Of a DNA stretch of 32,968 bases, positions 7,418-17,552 are shown piece after piece; the stretch's first letter is position 1, and the number at the start of each line of letters is the position of its first letter. Source of the DNA: Candidatus Gastranaerophilales bacterium (GTDB lineage Bacteria > Cyanobacteriota > Vampirovibrionia > Gastranaerophilales > Gastranaerophilaceae). A program made the position numbers and the translations under genes. Under the pieces are notes generated by a model. That model ran no database searches and was not told the DNA's origin. It saw nothing but the letters and a program-made list of their open reading frames with translations. The DNA lies in assembly GCA_944322875.1 (NCBI GenBank), contig CALUQI010000010.1, positions 1 to 32,968 of the forward strand. The letters run 5' to 3'.

Positions 7418-8422
7418 ATGGCAATACAAGGTTTTAATTATCAAGAATTTGCACAAAACTTAACGGCTCAGGCTCAAGAGCTTGTGCCGCAAGATTTTGC
7501 CGATAATGAAAAACAATACGTTGTAAATACACTTTTAAATTTTTCTGCTTTGGCAGGTGAAGCCTTATATAATGACAAGGATTCTAATTTCAATGCAGAA
7601 CAAGCGATGATGATTACCCAAATTATTGCAGAATGGGCTTTTCACAAATCCGTGGATTTAATTCGTTCAAAGATTCCTCAGGAATTTTGGGATCCTGTTA
7701 TGCAAAAGATTGCATTCACAATTTTTGAAATTGCCAAGCAAACTTTCAAACAAGGTTTGCCTCAGGATCAAATATTACAATTAATTGAACATCATGTGAA
7801 AAAGACGTATTTGAGCGCCTTGTCTGAATTAAAAGAAAAAGGTTTTATTTCGGAAACCCTTTTAGAACAAGCATCAAAGCAATCAAATATAGACGCAATG
7901 ATGCAACAAATGAATGAAGAACAATCATCCTCAGGACAAGAAGTTCCTCAGCCAACCCAACAAAAATCGGATAGTACAGTTCCGACTTCAAGTGAGCCTG
8001 TACAAGGTGGTTCAAGTCCAAAGATTATGAAATTGGCTACTGTAGCATTGCTTTTTCAAAGGATGAAACAGGAAAAGGTTCAAACTTTATTGGATAAGTT
8101 TAGTCCTGAAGATGCATCTACTGTTATAAAGTATATGGGTATGCCGGATCTTGGAAGTCGTGTCAGCGTAAGTACTGCTATAAAATGTCTTAATGAAATC
8201 CGTACAAATTTACCAAAACCGCAGGAGTTGAGTCCAGGCAAAATTGTTGCAAAAATACAAAAAGTTACGTCAGGGATAGATCGTCAACAATTAGAAACAA
8301 TGCTCAAGTCTGAAAGAATGAAGGTCAAACGACTTGTTTTCAACGCTTTAGAGGGTGAATTTTATGAAGTGGCTCCAAAAGTTGCTAACATTATTGCCAC
8401 CCACATACAAGATAGTGTATAA
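7418..8422 (+). CDS. FliG-position flagellar protein, strongly divergent or non-homologous
   Basis: The gene sits between fliF and fliH, where fliG normally lies, and its 334 residues match FliG length. I cannot find the FliG hallmarks: the EHPQ motif of the middle domain and the charged DDR-type torque helix near the C-terminus are both missing. An all-helical N-terminal half (about residues 20-150) is followed by a Gln/Ser/Pro-rich linker (about 160-200). The second helical part (about 205-334) includes LATVALLFQRMKQEKVQTLL and FSPEDASTVIKYMG, loosely like the FliG N-terminal repeat that binds FliF. It is translationally close to fliF. A divergent switch protein is the leading guess; a different FliF-binding protein is also possible. 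Confidence 0.6.
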   Translation: MAIQGFNYQEFAQNLTAQAQELVPQDFADNEKQYVVNTLLNFSALAGEALYNDKDSNFNAEQAMMITQIIAEWAFHKSVDLIRSKIPQEFWDPVMQKIAFTIFEIAKQTFKQGLPQDQILQLIEHHVKKTYLSALSELKEKGFISETLLEQASKQSNIDAMMQQMNEEQSSSGQEVPQPTQQKSDSTVPTSSEPVQGGSSPKIMKLATVALLFQRMKQEKVQTLLDKFSPEDASTVIKYMGMPDLGSRVSVSTAIKCLNEIRTNLPKPQELSPGKIVAKIQKVTSGIDRQQLETMLKSERMKVKRLVFNALEGEFYEVAPKVANIIATHIQDSV

Positions 8423-8434
8423 TAATATTAAATC

Positions 8435-9133
8435 ATGATTATTAAAAAGAAAAAAACTCAACCGGAGGAGCAAAAAACAAAAGATGCTGCTCAGGAAACT
8501 TTAAAGCAGGAACAAGTCGAAGAGGATGTAATCGACTTGTTCAATTTGGATAATATAGATTTTAAACAACGTAATGAAAGACGTCGTGGCGATAGAAGAC
8601 GTGGATTTCGCAGAATTGATGATAGAAATCTTATATCCAGGGCAAGAGAAGAGGCTGATGCAATACGTGAGGCTGCTGCAAAAGAAGGTTACCAAAACGG
8701 TATAAGTCAAGCCAAATCTGATATTGAAGACTTAAGGAATTCTATAACAGCTTTTTTTAATGCTAAACAAGAAGTATTTGATATGATTGTCCCAGAAATT
8801 GCAGATATTAGCATTGATATCGCAAAAAAAATAATTAAAAAAGAATTAACAAGTACTCCTGAACTGATATTAGACAGCGTTCGAGATATTATGAAAAATC
8901 TTTCTAAAGAAGAAAGCAAAATAACCATCAGAACGAACCCTTCGCAAGTTAATCTGCTAAAAGGCGAGGTTCCAGAGATTGCCGAGAATTTGGGAATGGA
9001 AGCAAAAATCCTTGTAATACCTGATGAATCAGTAATGGAAGGCGGATGTATTTTGACAACAACGAATGGTGTGGTAGATGCTACGATTGAAACTCAATTG
9101 GCAATAATAAGTGAGGCTTTAAAAGAAATTTAA
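8435..9133 (+). CDS. fliH: Flagellar export ATPase regulator FliH
   Basis: FliH holds and regulates the FliI ATPase and links it to the rotor. The 232-residue protein has a charged N-terminus with an Arg-rich patch (about 45-65). A helix follows with REEADAIREAAAKEGYQNGISQA (about 68-90), then the C-terminal FliH/HrpE-like domain: IAKKIIKKEL, ITIRTNPSQVNLLK, and ESVMEGGCILTTTNGVVDATIETQL. No clear ribosome site precedes the ATG (12 bases after the previous stop), so it probably relies on coupling. Its stop codon overlaps the flhA start (TAATG). FliI, its partner, is 20 kb away at 29004-30413. Confidence 0.9.
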   Translation: MIIKKKKTQPEEQKTKDAAQETLKQEQVEEDVIDLFNLDNIDFKQRNERRRGDRRRGFRRIDDRNLISRAREEADAIREAAAKEGYQNGISQAKSDIEDLRNSITAFFNAKQEVFDMIVPEIADISIDIAKKIIKKELTSTPELILDSVRDIMKNLSKEESKITIRTNPSQVNLLKGEVPEIAENLGMEAKILVIPDESVMEGGCILTTTNGVVDATIETQLAIISEALKEI

Positions 9134-11226
9134 TGGCACAGAGTAATGCAGGCGGAAATCCAATAAGTGAAATATTTTTAGCAGTGTTTGTATTGACACT
9201 GTTGTTAATTTTGCTTGTTGAAATGCCAACTTGGGTTATAAATTTTTCTATAAGTTTAAATATAACTTTGGGCATAGTTCTTTTGATGATAGCTTTATAT
9301 GTACAAAAAACTTTAGAATTGGCTGCATTTCCTTCAATCATTTTGTTAGGAACAATGTTTCGTCTTGTATTATCCATAGCATCAACAAGGCTAATTTTAG
9401 CAAAAGGTGATGCCGGAGAAGTAATTCATGCATTTGGAACTTTTGTAACCGGTGGTAATATGGTTGTTGGCGGAGTAATCTTTTTGATAATAACGGTAGT
9501 TCAGTTTATGGTAATTACCAAAGGTGCTGAACGTATTGCCGAAGTTGCAGCAAGATTTGCATTAGATGCTATGCCGGGTAAACAAATGACAATTGATGCC
9601 GATTTTAATGCAGGTTTGATTTCTCCGGAAGAAGCTACAAAAAAACGTGAAGATTTACAACGCGAGTCCAATCTTTTTGGTTCAATGGATGGTGCGATGA
9701 AGTTTGTAAAGGGAGATACCATAGCCGGTATCATCATTGTAATAATAAATATTGTGGGTGGATTATGCGTGGGTTGTCTGATGAACCAAATGCCTATAGA
9801 AGATGCTGTTTCCAAGTATACGGTGCTAACGATAGGTGATGGTTTAGCATCCCAAGTCCCTTCGCTATTAATGTCAATAGCTGCAGGTGTTTTTATGACA
9901 AGGTCATCTGCTGCAAGTTCGTCTTTGGGTGCTGATGTTGCCGGTGAAATATTAAGTAAACCTTATTCATTATTTTTTGCATCCGGATTTTTGATGTTGT
10001 TGGCAATAACCGGCCCGATTACCGGTTTGCCTTGGTTCCCTTTCCTTGCATTTTCAATAGCTATTGGTATTGCAGGATTTTCTGTATTGATTAATGCTGA
10101 TGTACAGTCTCAATTGGGACAGTTGGAAAATGTGCGTCAAAATATGCAGGATTTGGTTAATCCAAATAGAATGTATGAGCGTTTAGGTGTGGATGTTTTA
10201 AGTTTGCAGGTCGGTTCTAATTTGTTGGTTATTGCTGATCCGGATCAAGAAGGTCAGTTGCTGGCTAAAATTGCAGCTTTGCGTCAAAGAGTTACAGACG
10301 AGTTGGGATATATTATTCCTAATATAAGGATTATGGATTCTTCAGCTTTGGATGCCAATGAGTATATGATATCAATTCGTGGTAATACTGTTGCAACTGG
10401 TTATGTATATCCTGGAAGATTAATGGTAATTGCAGATCAGTGGGATTCAATGAGAAAAGAGGTTCCTGATGACGCAATTATAGGAATTGATCCAACATAT
10501 CAGACTCAAGCATACTGGATTACGTCTGAAGATGCTAAATCGGCACGTTCAGTTACTGCTGTGGATTCAACGGATGTTATTGTTACACATTTACAAGAAT
10601 GCGTAAGAAAACACGTTGATGATGTTATGACTAAAACGGATGTGTTGAAACTTATGGAACTTGTCAGATCGCAAGATCCAACCTTGGTTAACGACCTTGT
10701 TCCAACAATTATATCAACAAGCGATTTAAGAAAGATTTTTGTCAATTTAATAAGAGAAAAAGTTTCAATAAAGGACATTATATTTGTATTTGAAAGACTT
10801 TGCGATTATGCAAGATTTTCAAAGGAACCGGATATTTTATCGGAGCGTCTACGTGCTGCTTTAGGAAGACAAATTTGCTTATCTAATGTTCAAGATGATA
10901 AAGTTTTGTACGCATTGACTCTATCCCCCGAATGGGAAAAAATCCTTGATGATAGTTGCCAAAGAACTGAGCTAGGTACAATGTTCCTTTTAAATCCAAT
11001 GCAGGTTCAAGAACTAATAGAGACAACGGCAACTACTTTGATGAGAGCTCACCAAACTTGCGGCAAACAACCTGTGATACTTTGTTCTCCAAGGATTAGA
11101 TTGCCACTTTATCAACTTTTGGAAAGACATATTCCGACTATTGTTGTTATATCTTATTCTGAGCTTATAACTGATATTAAGGTAGAAGCTATTGATACTA
11201 TTGGTGAGTCTTATGTTATGGAATAG
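9133..11226 (+). CDS. flhA: Flagellar export gate protein FlhA
   Basis: FlhA is the large inner-membrane component of the flagellar type III export gate. The 697-residue protein has about eight membrane segments in the first 330 residues and the family motifs PSIILLGTMFRLVLSIASTR, GDAGEVIHAFG and ALDAMPGKQMTIDADFNAG. A cytoplasmic domain that docks chaperone-substrate complexes fills the remainder (from about residue 340). Length and motif order are normal. The start overlaps the fliH stop. Unlike many loci, no flhB or flhF gene is adjacent in this window. Confidence 0.96.
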   Translation: MAQSNAGGNPISEIFLAVFVLTLLLILLVEMPTWVINFSISLNITLGIVLLMIALYVQKTLELAAFPSIILLGTMFRLVLSIASTRLILAKGDAGEVIHAFGTFVTGGNMVVGGVIFLIITVVQFMVITKGAERIAEVAARFALDAMPGKQMTIDADFNAGLISPEEATKKREDLQRESNLFGSMDGAMKFVKGDTIAGIIIVIINIVGGLCVGCLMNQMPIEDAVSKYTVLTIGDGLASQVPSLLMSIAAGVFMTRSSAASSSLGADVAGEILSKPYSLFFASGFLMLLAITGPITGLPWFPFLAFSIAIGIAGFSVLINADVQSQLGQLENVRQNMQDLVNPNRMYERLGVDVLSLQVGSNLLVIADPDQEGQLLAKIAALRQRVTDELGYIIPNIRIMDSSALDANEYMISIRGNTVATGYVYPGRLMVIADQWDSMRKEVPDDAIIGIDPTYQTQAYWITSEDAKSARSVTAVDSTDVIVTHLQECVRKHVDDVMTKTDVLKLMELVRSQDPTLVNDLVPTIISTSDLRKIFVNLIREKVSIKDIIFVFERLCDYARFSKEPDILSERLRAALGRQICLSNVQDDKVLYALTLSPEWEKILDDSCQRTELGTMFLLNPMQVQELIETTATTLMRAHQTCGKQPVILCSPRIRLPLYQLLERHIPTIVVISYSELITDIKVEAIDTIGESYVME

Positions 11227-11232
11227 ATAATT

Positions 11233-11439
11233 ATGAAAAAAATTATTACTTTTTTAATAAATTTTTATCAAAAAATATCTGCTTTAACCCCACCAGTATG
11301 CAGATTTACGCCAACTTGTTCCGAGTATACCAAACAGGCTATACAAAAATATGGTGTCATAAAAGGTGGTTGGCTTGGAATTAAAAGAATCTGCAGATGT
11401 CACCCGTTGAATCCAGGTGGTTATGACCCTGTTCCTTAG
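11233..11439 (+). CDS. yidD: Membrane protein insertion efficiency factor YidD
   Basis: This 68-residue protein shows the YidD signature: an N-terminal amphipathic helix ([19 protein letters not shown]), then [21 protein letters not shown] and [15 protein letters not shown] at the end, with the conserved Cys residues. YidD aids insertion of inner-membrane proteins and usually lies beside rnpA/yidC. Here it is the last gene of the flagellar operon, six bases after flhA. Its stop overlaps the convergent secA stop (TTAG). Confidence 0.93.
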   Translation: MKKIITFLINFYQKISALTPPVCRFTPTCSEYTKQAIQKYGVIKGGWLGIKRICRCHPLNPGGYDPVP

Positions 11440-14063
11440 TCGGCAGAATTGTTAACTATTTGAACACCGAATTTTGTCCTGAATAAATGCCTTACAGTGT
11501 CTTTTTGTATTTCAAACATCATGTTGTTGAATAAGTCATATGCTTCTCTTTTGTATTCTATTAATGGATCTTTTTGCCCGTATGCCCTAAGACCGATTCC
11601 TTCTCTCAGCATGTCAATGTTGTGTAAATGATCTATCCATTTGTTATCTACAACACGAAGTAGTATGTCTTTTTCCAAATCTCGCATTACATTTTCTTGT
11701 GAAAATGGTTCTTGTGGTATAAAGTTTGAATCATATTTTGATAGTACATCGTTATAGAAATTAATAATTTCAGTTTCATGAGCTCTATATGCTTCCATTG
11801 CAAAATCTTTTACTTTATCATACATTGGTTCAAACCTCATATTCTGTATATCTGAAATTTCAAAATGTGATAGTTGTGGTATGTATGAATGCAGTTCTTT
11901 AATCATTCTTTGTAAATCTTCATAAATATAGTCTTCTACATGCATATCAGGGGCTATGTAACTTCTTAAAATCCTATCTACTTCACGTTCAATCATGAAT
12001 TGAATATCTTCATTAAGATTTTTTCCGGCAAGAACTTTTCTTCTTTGTGCATAAAATTTTTCACGTTGGATATTCATAACGTCATCGTATTCAAGAACAC
12101 TTTTTCTTATATCAAAATGATAAGTTTCAACTTTCTTCTGTGCCGATTGTATTTGTCGGGTTATCATAGGAGATTCTATAGCCATTGTTTCATCAACATT
12201 GAGCATATTCATTAATGCCGTTATTTTATCGCCTCCAAATATTCGCATAAGATTATCTTCTAATGACAGAAAAAATCTGGTAGACCCGGGATCACCTTGT
12301 CTTGCGGCACGACCCCTTAATTGATTATCAATACGCCTTGATTCATGTCTTTCTGTCCCAATAACGTGTAGACCGCCTGCTTCTACTACTTTCTTATGTT
12401 CTTCTTCGGTTAGTATTCTTGCTTCGGTTAAGGCTTTATTTTTTTCTTCTTCGTAGTTGGGGCTATCTTGAGTAATTCCTCTCCTATCAAGTGCCTCTTT
12501 TGCTAAGTATTCAGCATTGCCACCAAGTAATATGTCCGTACCTCGACCGGCCATGTTTGTTGCAATTGTTACAGCACCTACTCTCCCGGCTTGGGCTATT
12601 ATGTAAGCTTCTCGTTCATGTTGCTTTGCATTCAATACATTGTGTTTTATTCCGCGTTTTTTTAAAAGTGCTGATACGTACTCTGATTTCTCAATACTTA
12701 TTGTCCCAACTAAAACCGGACGACCAATCTTGTGCATTTCAATAATATCATCAACTACTGATAAATATTTCTGACGTTCAGTTTTGTATATTACATCAGG
12801 ATAATTTATTCTTATATCCGGTTTGTTTGTCGGTATTGTTGTTACCTCAAGATTATAGATTTTCCCAAACTCAGCTTCTTCTGTCATTGCTGTCCCTGTC
12901 ATCCCTGAAAGTTTTGGATATAAACGGAAAAGATTTTGAAAAGTAATGCTTGCAAGAGTTTGAGTTTCATCTTGAATTTGTACACCTTCTTTTGCTTCTA
13001 CTGCTTGGTGTAAACCATCTGACCAACGCCTGCCTTCCATTAATCTCCCTGTAAATTCGTCAACTATCATAACTTCACCGTCTTTTATTACATAATCGGT
13101 GTCTTTTATGTAGAGTTCTTTTGCCTTTAGTGCCTGTAAAAGATGGTGTGCATATTGGGTATTAATATCAAATAAATCTTTTATCCCAATTATATCTTGT
13201 GCGTGGTCGATACCTTCTTCTGTCAATATTATATTTTTATTCTTTTCGTCAACTTCATAGTCAATATCTTTTTTCATTTTAGGCGCAACTTTTGCCATTA
13301 ATTTGTATGTTTCAGCTGATTTTTCAAGTCTGCCGCTTATAATTAGAGGTGTTCTGGCTTCATCAATTAGTATGCTGTCAACTTCGTCTATAATTGCATA
13401 ATTATATGGTCTTTGAACTAACATATCAAGGCTGCCTGCCATATTGTCTCGTAAATAGTCAAAACCGAATTCATTGTTAGTTCCATATGTTATGTCACAG
13501 TTATATGCCGCTTTCTTTGATTCAAAGTCATCCATATTTCTGCTGCCTGACAGTATCACTCCAACGGTTAAGCCTAAAAATTTATATATTTTCCCCATCC
13601 ATTCACTGTCGCGTTTTGCTAAGTAGTCGTTAACGGTTATTATATGAACACCCTTACCAGTGAGAGCATTTAAATATGCCGGTAATGTCGCAACTAGTGT
13701 CTTACCTTCTCCGGTACGCATCTCTGCAATGTGTCCGTTATGCAAAAAGTATCCGCCAATGAGTTGAACATCAAAGTGTCGCATGTTCAAAACTCTTTTC
13801 CCCGCTTCTCTTACGGTTGCAAATGCTTCTGGTAAAATTTTATCTAGAGCTTCTTTTTCAAGTTTCCTGTCTGTCTTAAAATCTGAAGAAGTCGGTCTTT
13901 TAGCAAGTATGGATTTGAATTCATCTGTCTTTGCCCGTAATTCTTCATCTGTTAACTGTTCAAATTGTGGCTCAAGTGAGTTTATATGCTCAACTATACC
14001 CATCATGTTTTTAATTTTTTTTTCGTTAGGATCTCCTAGTAATTTCACTAACCAACTTAACAT
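11436..14063 (-). CDS. secA: Preprotein translocase ATPase SecA
   Basis: SecA is the motor that drives preproteins through SecYEG. The 875-residue protein has Walker A MRTGEGKT (residues 115-122), [10 protein letters not shown], the [19 protein letters not shown] segment, [31 protein letters not shown] and [18 protein letters not shown] in order. The usual C-terminal zinc motif (CxCxSGxx...CHG) is absent: the protein ends [11 protein letters not shown]. Such tail loss is known in several lineages. GGAGAGG precedes the ATG. It lies on the opposite strand to the flagellar operon and downstream of the 553-residue gene. Confidence 0.96.
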   Translation of the reverse strand: MLSWLVKLLGDPNEKKIKNMMGIVEHINSLEPQFEQLTDEELRAKTDEFKSILAKRPTSSDFKTDRKLEKEALDKILPEAFATVREAGKRVLNMRHFDVQLIGGYFLHNGHIAEMRTGEGKTLVATLPAYLNALTGKGVHIITVNDYLAKRDSEWMGKIYKFLGLTVGVILSGSRNMDDFESKKAAYNCDITYGTNNEFGFDYLRDNMAGSLDMLVQRPYNYAIIDEVDSILIDEARTPLIISGRLEKSAETYKLMAKVAPKMKKDIDYEVDEKNKNIILTEEGIDHAQDIIGIKDLFDINTQYAHHLLQALKAKELYIKDTDYVIKDGEVMIVDEFTGRLMEGRRWSDGLHQAVEAKEGVQIQDETQTLASITFQNLFRLYPKLSGMTGTAMTEEAEFGKIYNLEVTTIPTNKPDIRINYPDVIYKTERQKYLSVVDDIIEMHKIGRPVLVGTISIEKSEYVSALLKKRGIKHNVLNAKQHEREAYIIAQAGRVGAVTIATNMAGRGTDILLGGNAEYLAKEALDRRGITQDSPNYEEEKNKALTEARILTEEEHKKVVEAGGLHVIGTERHESRRIDNQLRGRAARQGDPGSTRFFLSLEDNLMRIFGGDKITALMNMLNVDETMAIESPMITRQIQSAQKKVETYHFDIRKSVLEYDDVMNIQREKFYAQRRKVLAGKNLNEDIQFMIEREVDRILRSYIAPDMHVEDYIYEDLQRMIKELHSYIPQLSHFEISDIQNMRFEPMYDKVKDFAMEAYRAHETEIINFYNDVLSKYDSNFIPQEPFSQENVMRDLEKDILLRVVDNKWIDHLHNIDMLREGIGLRAYGQKDPLIEYKREAYDLFNNMMFEIQKDTVRHLFRTKFGVQIVNNSAD

Positions 14064-14146
14064 TATTCCTCTCCAATTCTATTATGTGTTCTATTTTATC
14101 ATAAAAACACAAGAATTGTTATGCCTTAAGGAATAATTAATAATCA

Positions 14147-15808
14147 TTATTGAAACATGCTGAATACTTTTTCGACATTTTTGCTGATTAAATTCTTAAC
14201 AGAATCATATTCAGTTGTTAATGAAGAAATCTCAGTGTCTAAGTTTTTCATATTTAAATCAATTTGATCTTCTTTGTAAGTTAATTTAACTTTTGCAGTG
14301 TTAAATTCTGCTTCTGCTTGTGCTATTGCATCTGTATCAGTTATTTCTACAATACAATCACTTTCATTGTATCTTCCCTGATAAAAATAACCATCATTGT
14401 TTAATGAAGTTATGAAATACGTACCGTTTTTTAATGCATTATCAAGATACTTTTCATCTTCAACTCCGTCATTTCTTGTCCATCCGTTTATACATATATT
14501 GTTGTACAGCTGCACGTAAAAATCTGCTTTCATAACGGTAGTTCTATCATCAGGGTCAGGTGCATTTTCACCTTGTTTTAACAAATAATAATAGAATGGA
14601 TCGTCAGTAACATATTTTGAGTTTGTGGCTGTATCCCCAACATAAAAATCAGAGTTGTAACCATTTAAAGCCATTTCAAAATAAGTTAAATACGCTGCAA
14701 GCATGTTAGATAAACTTATTGCAACTGTATCATTTTGTGCCGGCCCTGATGAATCGGAGAAATATATACCATTAAGGTTTGTTGCTTCCTTAACTGCAGC
14801 GTTTAATCTATCATCTGTGTAGTTTATTGACGCCCCTCCTGGGATAATACTATCAACCGTATTATTTATAAAATTATTAATAACTAATAGTTCAGCTTGT
14901 TTAAGAGCAAGTTGTGTTGTTACGTCATCAGAGAATATTCCGGTTATCGTCTTACTTATAAAGTTTAGAGTTTCAAGAGCTTTTTGTTGAAGTCTTTTTG
15001 TTGCGTTGGTTTCATCACTTTCACTATTTGTCCAATCCGGGCTGTTATCTGCCAATGTATACATCAATATAACATTGTTATTCATCAGATCTCCAATAGT
15101 AATTTTTTTGGCAACGCTAGTTTGAGCTAATGCCCCATTTATAGATACTTTAGCGGCATCTCCAGCATTTATATCCCCAGATATATTATTCCAGATGCTG
15201 TCTTCACTGTAATAGTCACTTGCACTCATTTCATTGCTACCAGTGGTGTTGTTAGTTATACCCAATTCAACTTTTGATAGTATATTTCTTAAAGCAGTGT
15301 TATTATCTATATTTTCATAACTTTCTCTTAATGGTGTTGAACCATAGCCTAAGTTAGGGTCATACTTATATTCTAAACTTTCGATTTCCGATGTCAAATT
15401 TGTTGTAATAACATGGTTTAAGTTCAGACTATTTAAAAATTCTTGAAATCCGGCTTCACTTCTTTCAACCGGGCTGCCGTTAGGGCTTATTGCTGCAGCG
15501 GCACTTGCCAATGCGCCTGTAAGAACTACTGAGCCTGTTCGTGTGGTTATTAGATAAGGATTATAATCGTTTAACACGCTTGGTGTCATTAATAAATCGT
15601 ATGTTAAGTTGTAGGGGTTTTCTCCTGAACCGTCATAGTCCCATACTAAGGTAGTTTGGTTTAAGGCATTTTGATATTTCTCTGAAATTTCTGCCATGTC
15701 ACGTGTAATGGAAAGCTTCTCCTGTGCTAGTTGCATGGATTCAAATTCACAATATGCCTTTCTGGATGTTATGGCCAAAAATCTCGCTTGTGATGCTGCC
15801 AGTCCCAT
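14147..15808 (-). CDS. Large probable flagellum-associated exported protein, MGxAASQAR family
   Basis: This 553-residue protein begins MGLAASQARFLAITSRK, like the 417-residue protein at 207-1460. It ends with a coiled coil (YKEDQIDLNMKNLDTEISSLTTEYDSVKNLISKNVEKVFSMFQ-type end) that matches the other protein's LDTE...TE...VK..I.KN.E..F..F pattern. The middle (about 50-480) is Asn/Asp/Thr-rich and unrelated. It has no Sec signal peptide and no catalytic motif. AAAGGAAAG precedes the ATG, and a sigma-28-like promoter lies about 60 bases upstream. Late flagellar expression and export through the flagellar apparatus are inferred. It borders the phage cassette but is not itself phage-like. Confidence 0.8.
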   Translation of the reverse strand: MGLAASQARFLAITSRKAYCEFESMQLAQEKLSITRDMAEISEKYQNALNQTTLVWDYDGSGENPYNLTYDLLMTPSVLNDYNPYLITTRTGSVVLTGALASAAAAISPNGSPVERSEAGFQEFLNSLNLNHVITTNLTSEIESLEYKYDPNLGYGSTPLRESYENIDNNTALRNILSKVELGITNNTTGSNEMSASDYYSEDSIWNNISGDINAGDAAKVSINGALAQTSVAKKITIGDLMNNNVILMYTLADNSPDWTNSESDETNATKRLQQKALETLNFISKTITGIFSDDVTTQLALKQAELLVINNFINNTVDSIIPGGASINYTDDRLNAAVKEATNLNGIYFSDSSGPAQNDTVAISLSNMLAAYLTYFEMALNGYNSDFYVGDTATNSKYVTDDPFYYYLLKQGENAPDPDDRTTVMKADFYVQLYNNICINGWTRNDGVEDEKYLDNALKNGTYFITSLNNDGYFYQGRYNESDCIVEITDTDAIAQAEAEFNTAKVKLTYKEDQIDLNMKNLDTEISSLTTEYDSVKNLISKNVEKVFSMFQ

Positions 15809-15857
15809 TGCTTTCCTTTCATTTTGCTTAGTAACAAAGTCCTTGTATTCATGTTGG

Positions 15858-15885
15858 ATGACGGTTTTTGTATGCTAAAACTTTA
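15858..15885 (-). promoter_or_regulatory. Sigma-28-like promoter of the 553-residue gene
   Basis: On the minus strand, TAAAGTTT (15878-15885), 12 bases and ACCGTCAT (15858-15865) resemble TAAAGTTT-N11-GCCGATAA, with a perfect -35 box, a spacer one base long and a weaker -10 box. It lies about 50 bases before the ATG at 15808. Confidence 0.5.
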
Positions 15886-15900
15886 AAATATAACTTGTTT

Positions 15901-15919
15901 TTGTAATAAATGTTTACAA
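15901..15919. repeat. Inverted repeat TTGTAA-N7-TTACAA at the left end of the phage cassette
   Basis: A six-base inverted repeat stands just past the last cassette gene. A related TTGTAA-N2-TTACAA lies at 28011-28024 at the other end, and both are preceded by TTT. It could be an operator, a weak terminator hairpin or a chance AT-rich match. Confidence 0.35.
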
Positions 15920-15926
15920 TTAATTT

Positions 15927-16157
15927 CTATTTGACGGCTATTATACAATCGTATATTTTATCAATTTTTTCTTTCATTTCACTAAATTGTTCCTTTAAAT
16001 CGTTGAAACTGTGTTGGGTTACAAATTTTTCTTCGACATCTTCTAAAATCTCACGATGCTTTTTCTCCAGTTGCTCGGGTGTTACTACTATTCTTTGTTG
16101 TATTAAAAAAACCATAATTGCTACTATTATTGGTGAATAATGTAATAAATTTTCCAT
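15927..16157 (-). CDS. Small membrane-anchored coiled-coil protein, possible holin or lysis accessory
   Basis: This 76-residue protein has one N-terminal membrane helix (about residues 7-26, PIIVAIMVFLIQQRIVV) followed by a charged coiled coil (about 30-72). This layout occurs in small phage lysis proteins. GAGGAAAC precedes the ATG. It is the last gene of the minus-strand phage cassette, 10 bases after the large terminase. A plus-strand frame of equal length overlaps it but has no ribosome site or comparable features. The call rests on topology and position, not on a recognised family. Confidence 0.6.
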   Translation of the reverse strand: MENLLHYSPIIVAIMVFLIQQRIVVTPEQLEKKHREILEDVEEKFVTQHSFNDLKEQFSEMKEKIDKIYDCIIAVK

Positions 16158-16166
16158 TTTGTTTCC

Positions 16167-17552
16167 TCATAATGTTATCGGCCAATAAAAATCTACAAGA
16201 TACGATGCCGCATCTATTGGATGTGAAAGATATTTAAGTTCTTTACTTTGTTTTATTTGTGTATAGCTTGGTATATCAATTCTTGAAGATCCTTCTTTAT
16301 ACCTTAAATTGTATATATTATACAGAAGTTTTTCACATTTCCTGTCAACGAAAAGACAAATTTCCCCTTCCGCATTACGAATTTTTGAGTTAAATGCCGC
16401 GATACGATTCTTTATAGGCGGGTTGAAAGCTTTTATTTTTATATCGGTTTCATATCCGTATTGAGCTAATTTCTTCTTGATAATTACGTAATTTGTGTAT
16501 TCACTTGTACAACTCCTGTTATCACCGGATGCATCTCCATTAATTATTATCCTGCCTTTGTGGTTTGGATATCTTTTGCAGAATTCTTCACAAGTTTTTG
16601 CAGTTGTTGTGTTCTCTAAAACTATTTCGTCAAAATAAAAAACTTTATTCTCTGTTCTGTGTGCGAGTACCCAGCACATTGGATCTACGTTAAAATCACA
16701 ACTTATATGTAAATCCATCTCTTGTTGATACGAAATTTCTTTTATATTTTCATCCGTAAAGTCTTTTATTACAAGTCCATTATTATACTCACCATTTTGA
16801 GCCAAGACAAATATATTGTAATATTTTTCATCATAAAGTTTCTTTAATTCGTCACAAAACCCTTCAGGCAGATAAATGTTCTGTGTCGTAGGTGCTGTTA
16901 TTAACCTGTAATTGGGTGGTGAATCTTCTACAAAAGTCTTATACACCCATCCGCGTTGCATTTCAGGGTTTGTATGCCCAAATATCCTATAAGTAAAGTT
17001 CTGCCAACATTTACGTCTCCTTTGTCGCATTCTGCCAAGTAACATTTTAAAGGTGTCGTATGGAATGTCAGACATTTCTTCAATTTCTACAAATCCAAGG
17101 TTTAATGATTTTAACTTATTAGGTTCATCAAAATGCCTGAAAAGTACTTCAGAACCGTTGTAGAATGTCAGCTTTTGTAAGGAACTTGACCATTCATAGT
17201 CTTTGCCTTCCACAAATCCCATATTGTCGAGGTGTTCAAAGTATGTCTGTAAAGTTGTGTCTCTAACCAGTGTGTATGTCTGTGCTCCTACTAAACCTCT
17301 AATCTTTGGGAACTTAAGACACAGTAATATCCCCAAAAGGGAACCTGCAAAGGTTTTCCCTGAACCATAACCACCTTGGTATACAGCTACATCCAGACTG
17401 TATTGATGTGGTATTTCTAAAAATTCACGTTGTGCTTTTAATAATTGGTATTTCATAAGTTTAAAGAAAAGTGCACCTCCTTGGCACATTGGGGAGAAAT
17501 CAGGAGTAAAAGATGGTTTATTTCGACCTGTGGTAACCTTTAACCTCTTCAC
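16167..17552 (-). CDS. Phage terminase large subunit
   Basis: TerL is the ATPase/nuclease that packages DNA into the procapsid through the portal. The 461-residue protein has Walker A GGYGSGKT (60-67), Walker B LGFVEIEE (152-159), a coupling-type motif FGHTNPE (191-197), and RNase H-like nuclease acids at DFNVD (286-290), NGDASGD (339-344) and HPIDAA near residue 447. All key residues are present, so it looks functional. Translation starts at a GTG whose GTGA overlaps the stop of the small upstream reading frame, which indicates coupling. It is unusually far from the small terminase, being the second-last cassette gene. Confidence 0.93.
   Translation of the reverse strand: MKRLKVTTGRNKPSFTPDFSPMCQGGALFFKLMKYQLLKAQREFLEIPHQYSLDVAVYQGGYGSGKTFAGSLLGILLCLKFPKIRGLVGAQTYTLVRDTTLQTYFEHLDNMGFVEGKDYEWSSSLQKLTFYNGSEVLFRHFDEPNKLKSLNLGFVEIEEMSDIPYDTFKMLLGRMRQRRRKCWQNFTYRIFGHTNPEMQRGWVYKTFVEDSPPNYRLITAPTTQNIYLPEGFCDELKKLYDEKYYNIFVLAQNGEYNNGLVIKDFTDENIKEISYQQEMDLHISCDFNVDPMCWVLAHRTENKVFYFDEIVLENTTTAKTCEEFCKRYPNHKGRIIINGDASGDNRSCTSEYTNYVIIKKKLAQYGYETDIKIKAFNPPIKNRIAAFNSKIRNAEGEICLFVDRKCEKLLYNIYNLRYKEGSSRIDIPSYTQIKQSKELKYLSHPIDAASYLVDFYWPITL

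Noticed and set aside
15910-16140. Plus-strand frame of 76 codons over the small membrane protein gene
   Set aside because: It has no ribosome site and is Ser/Cys/Phe-rich as expected for an antisense frame; the minus-strand frame has GAGGAAAC and a clear helix plus coiled coil.
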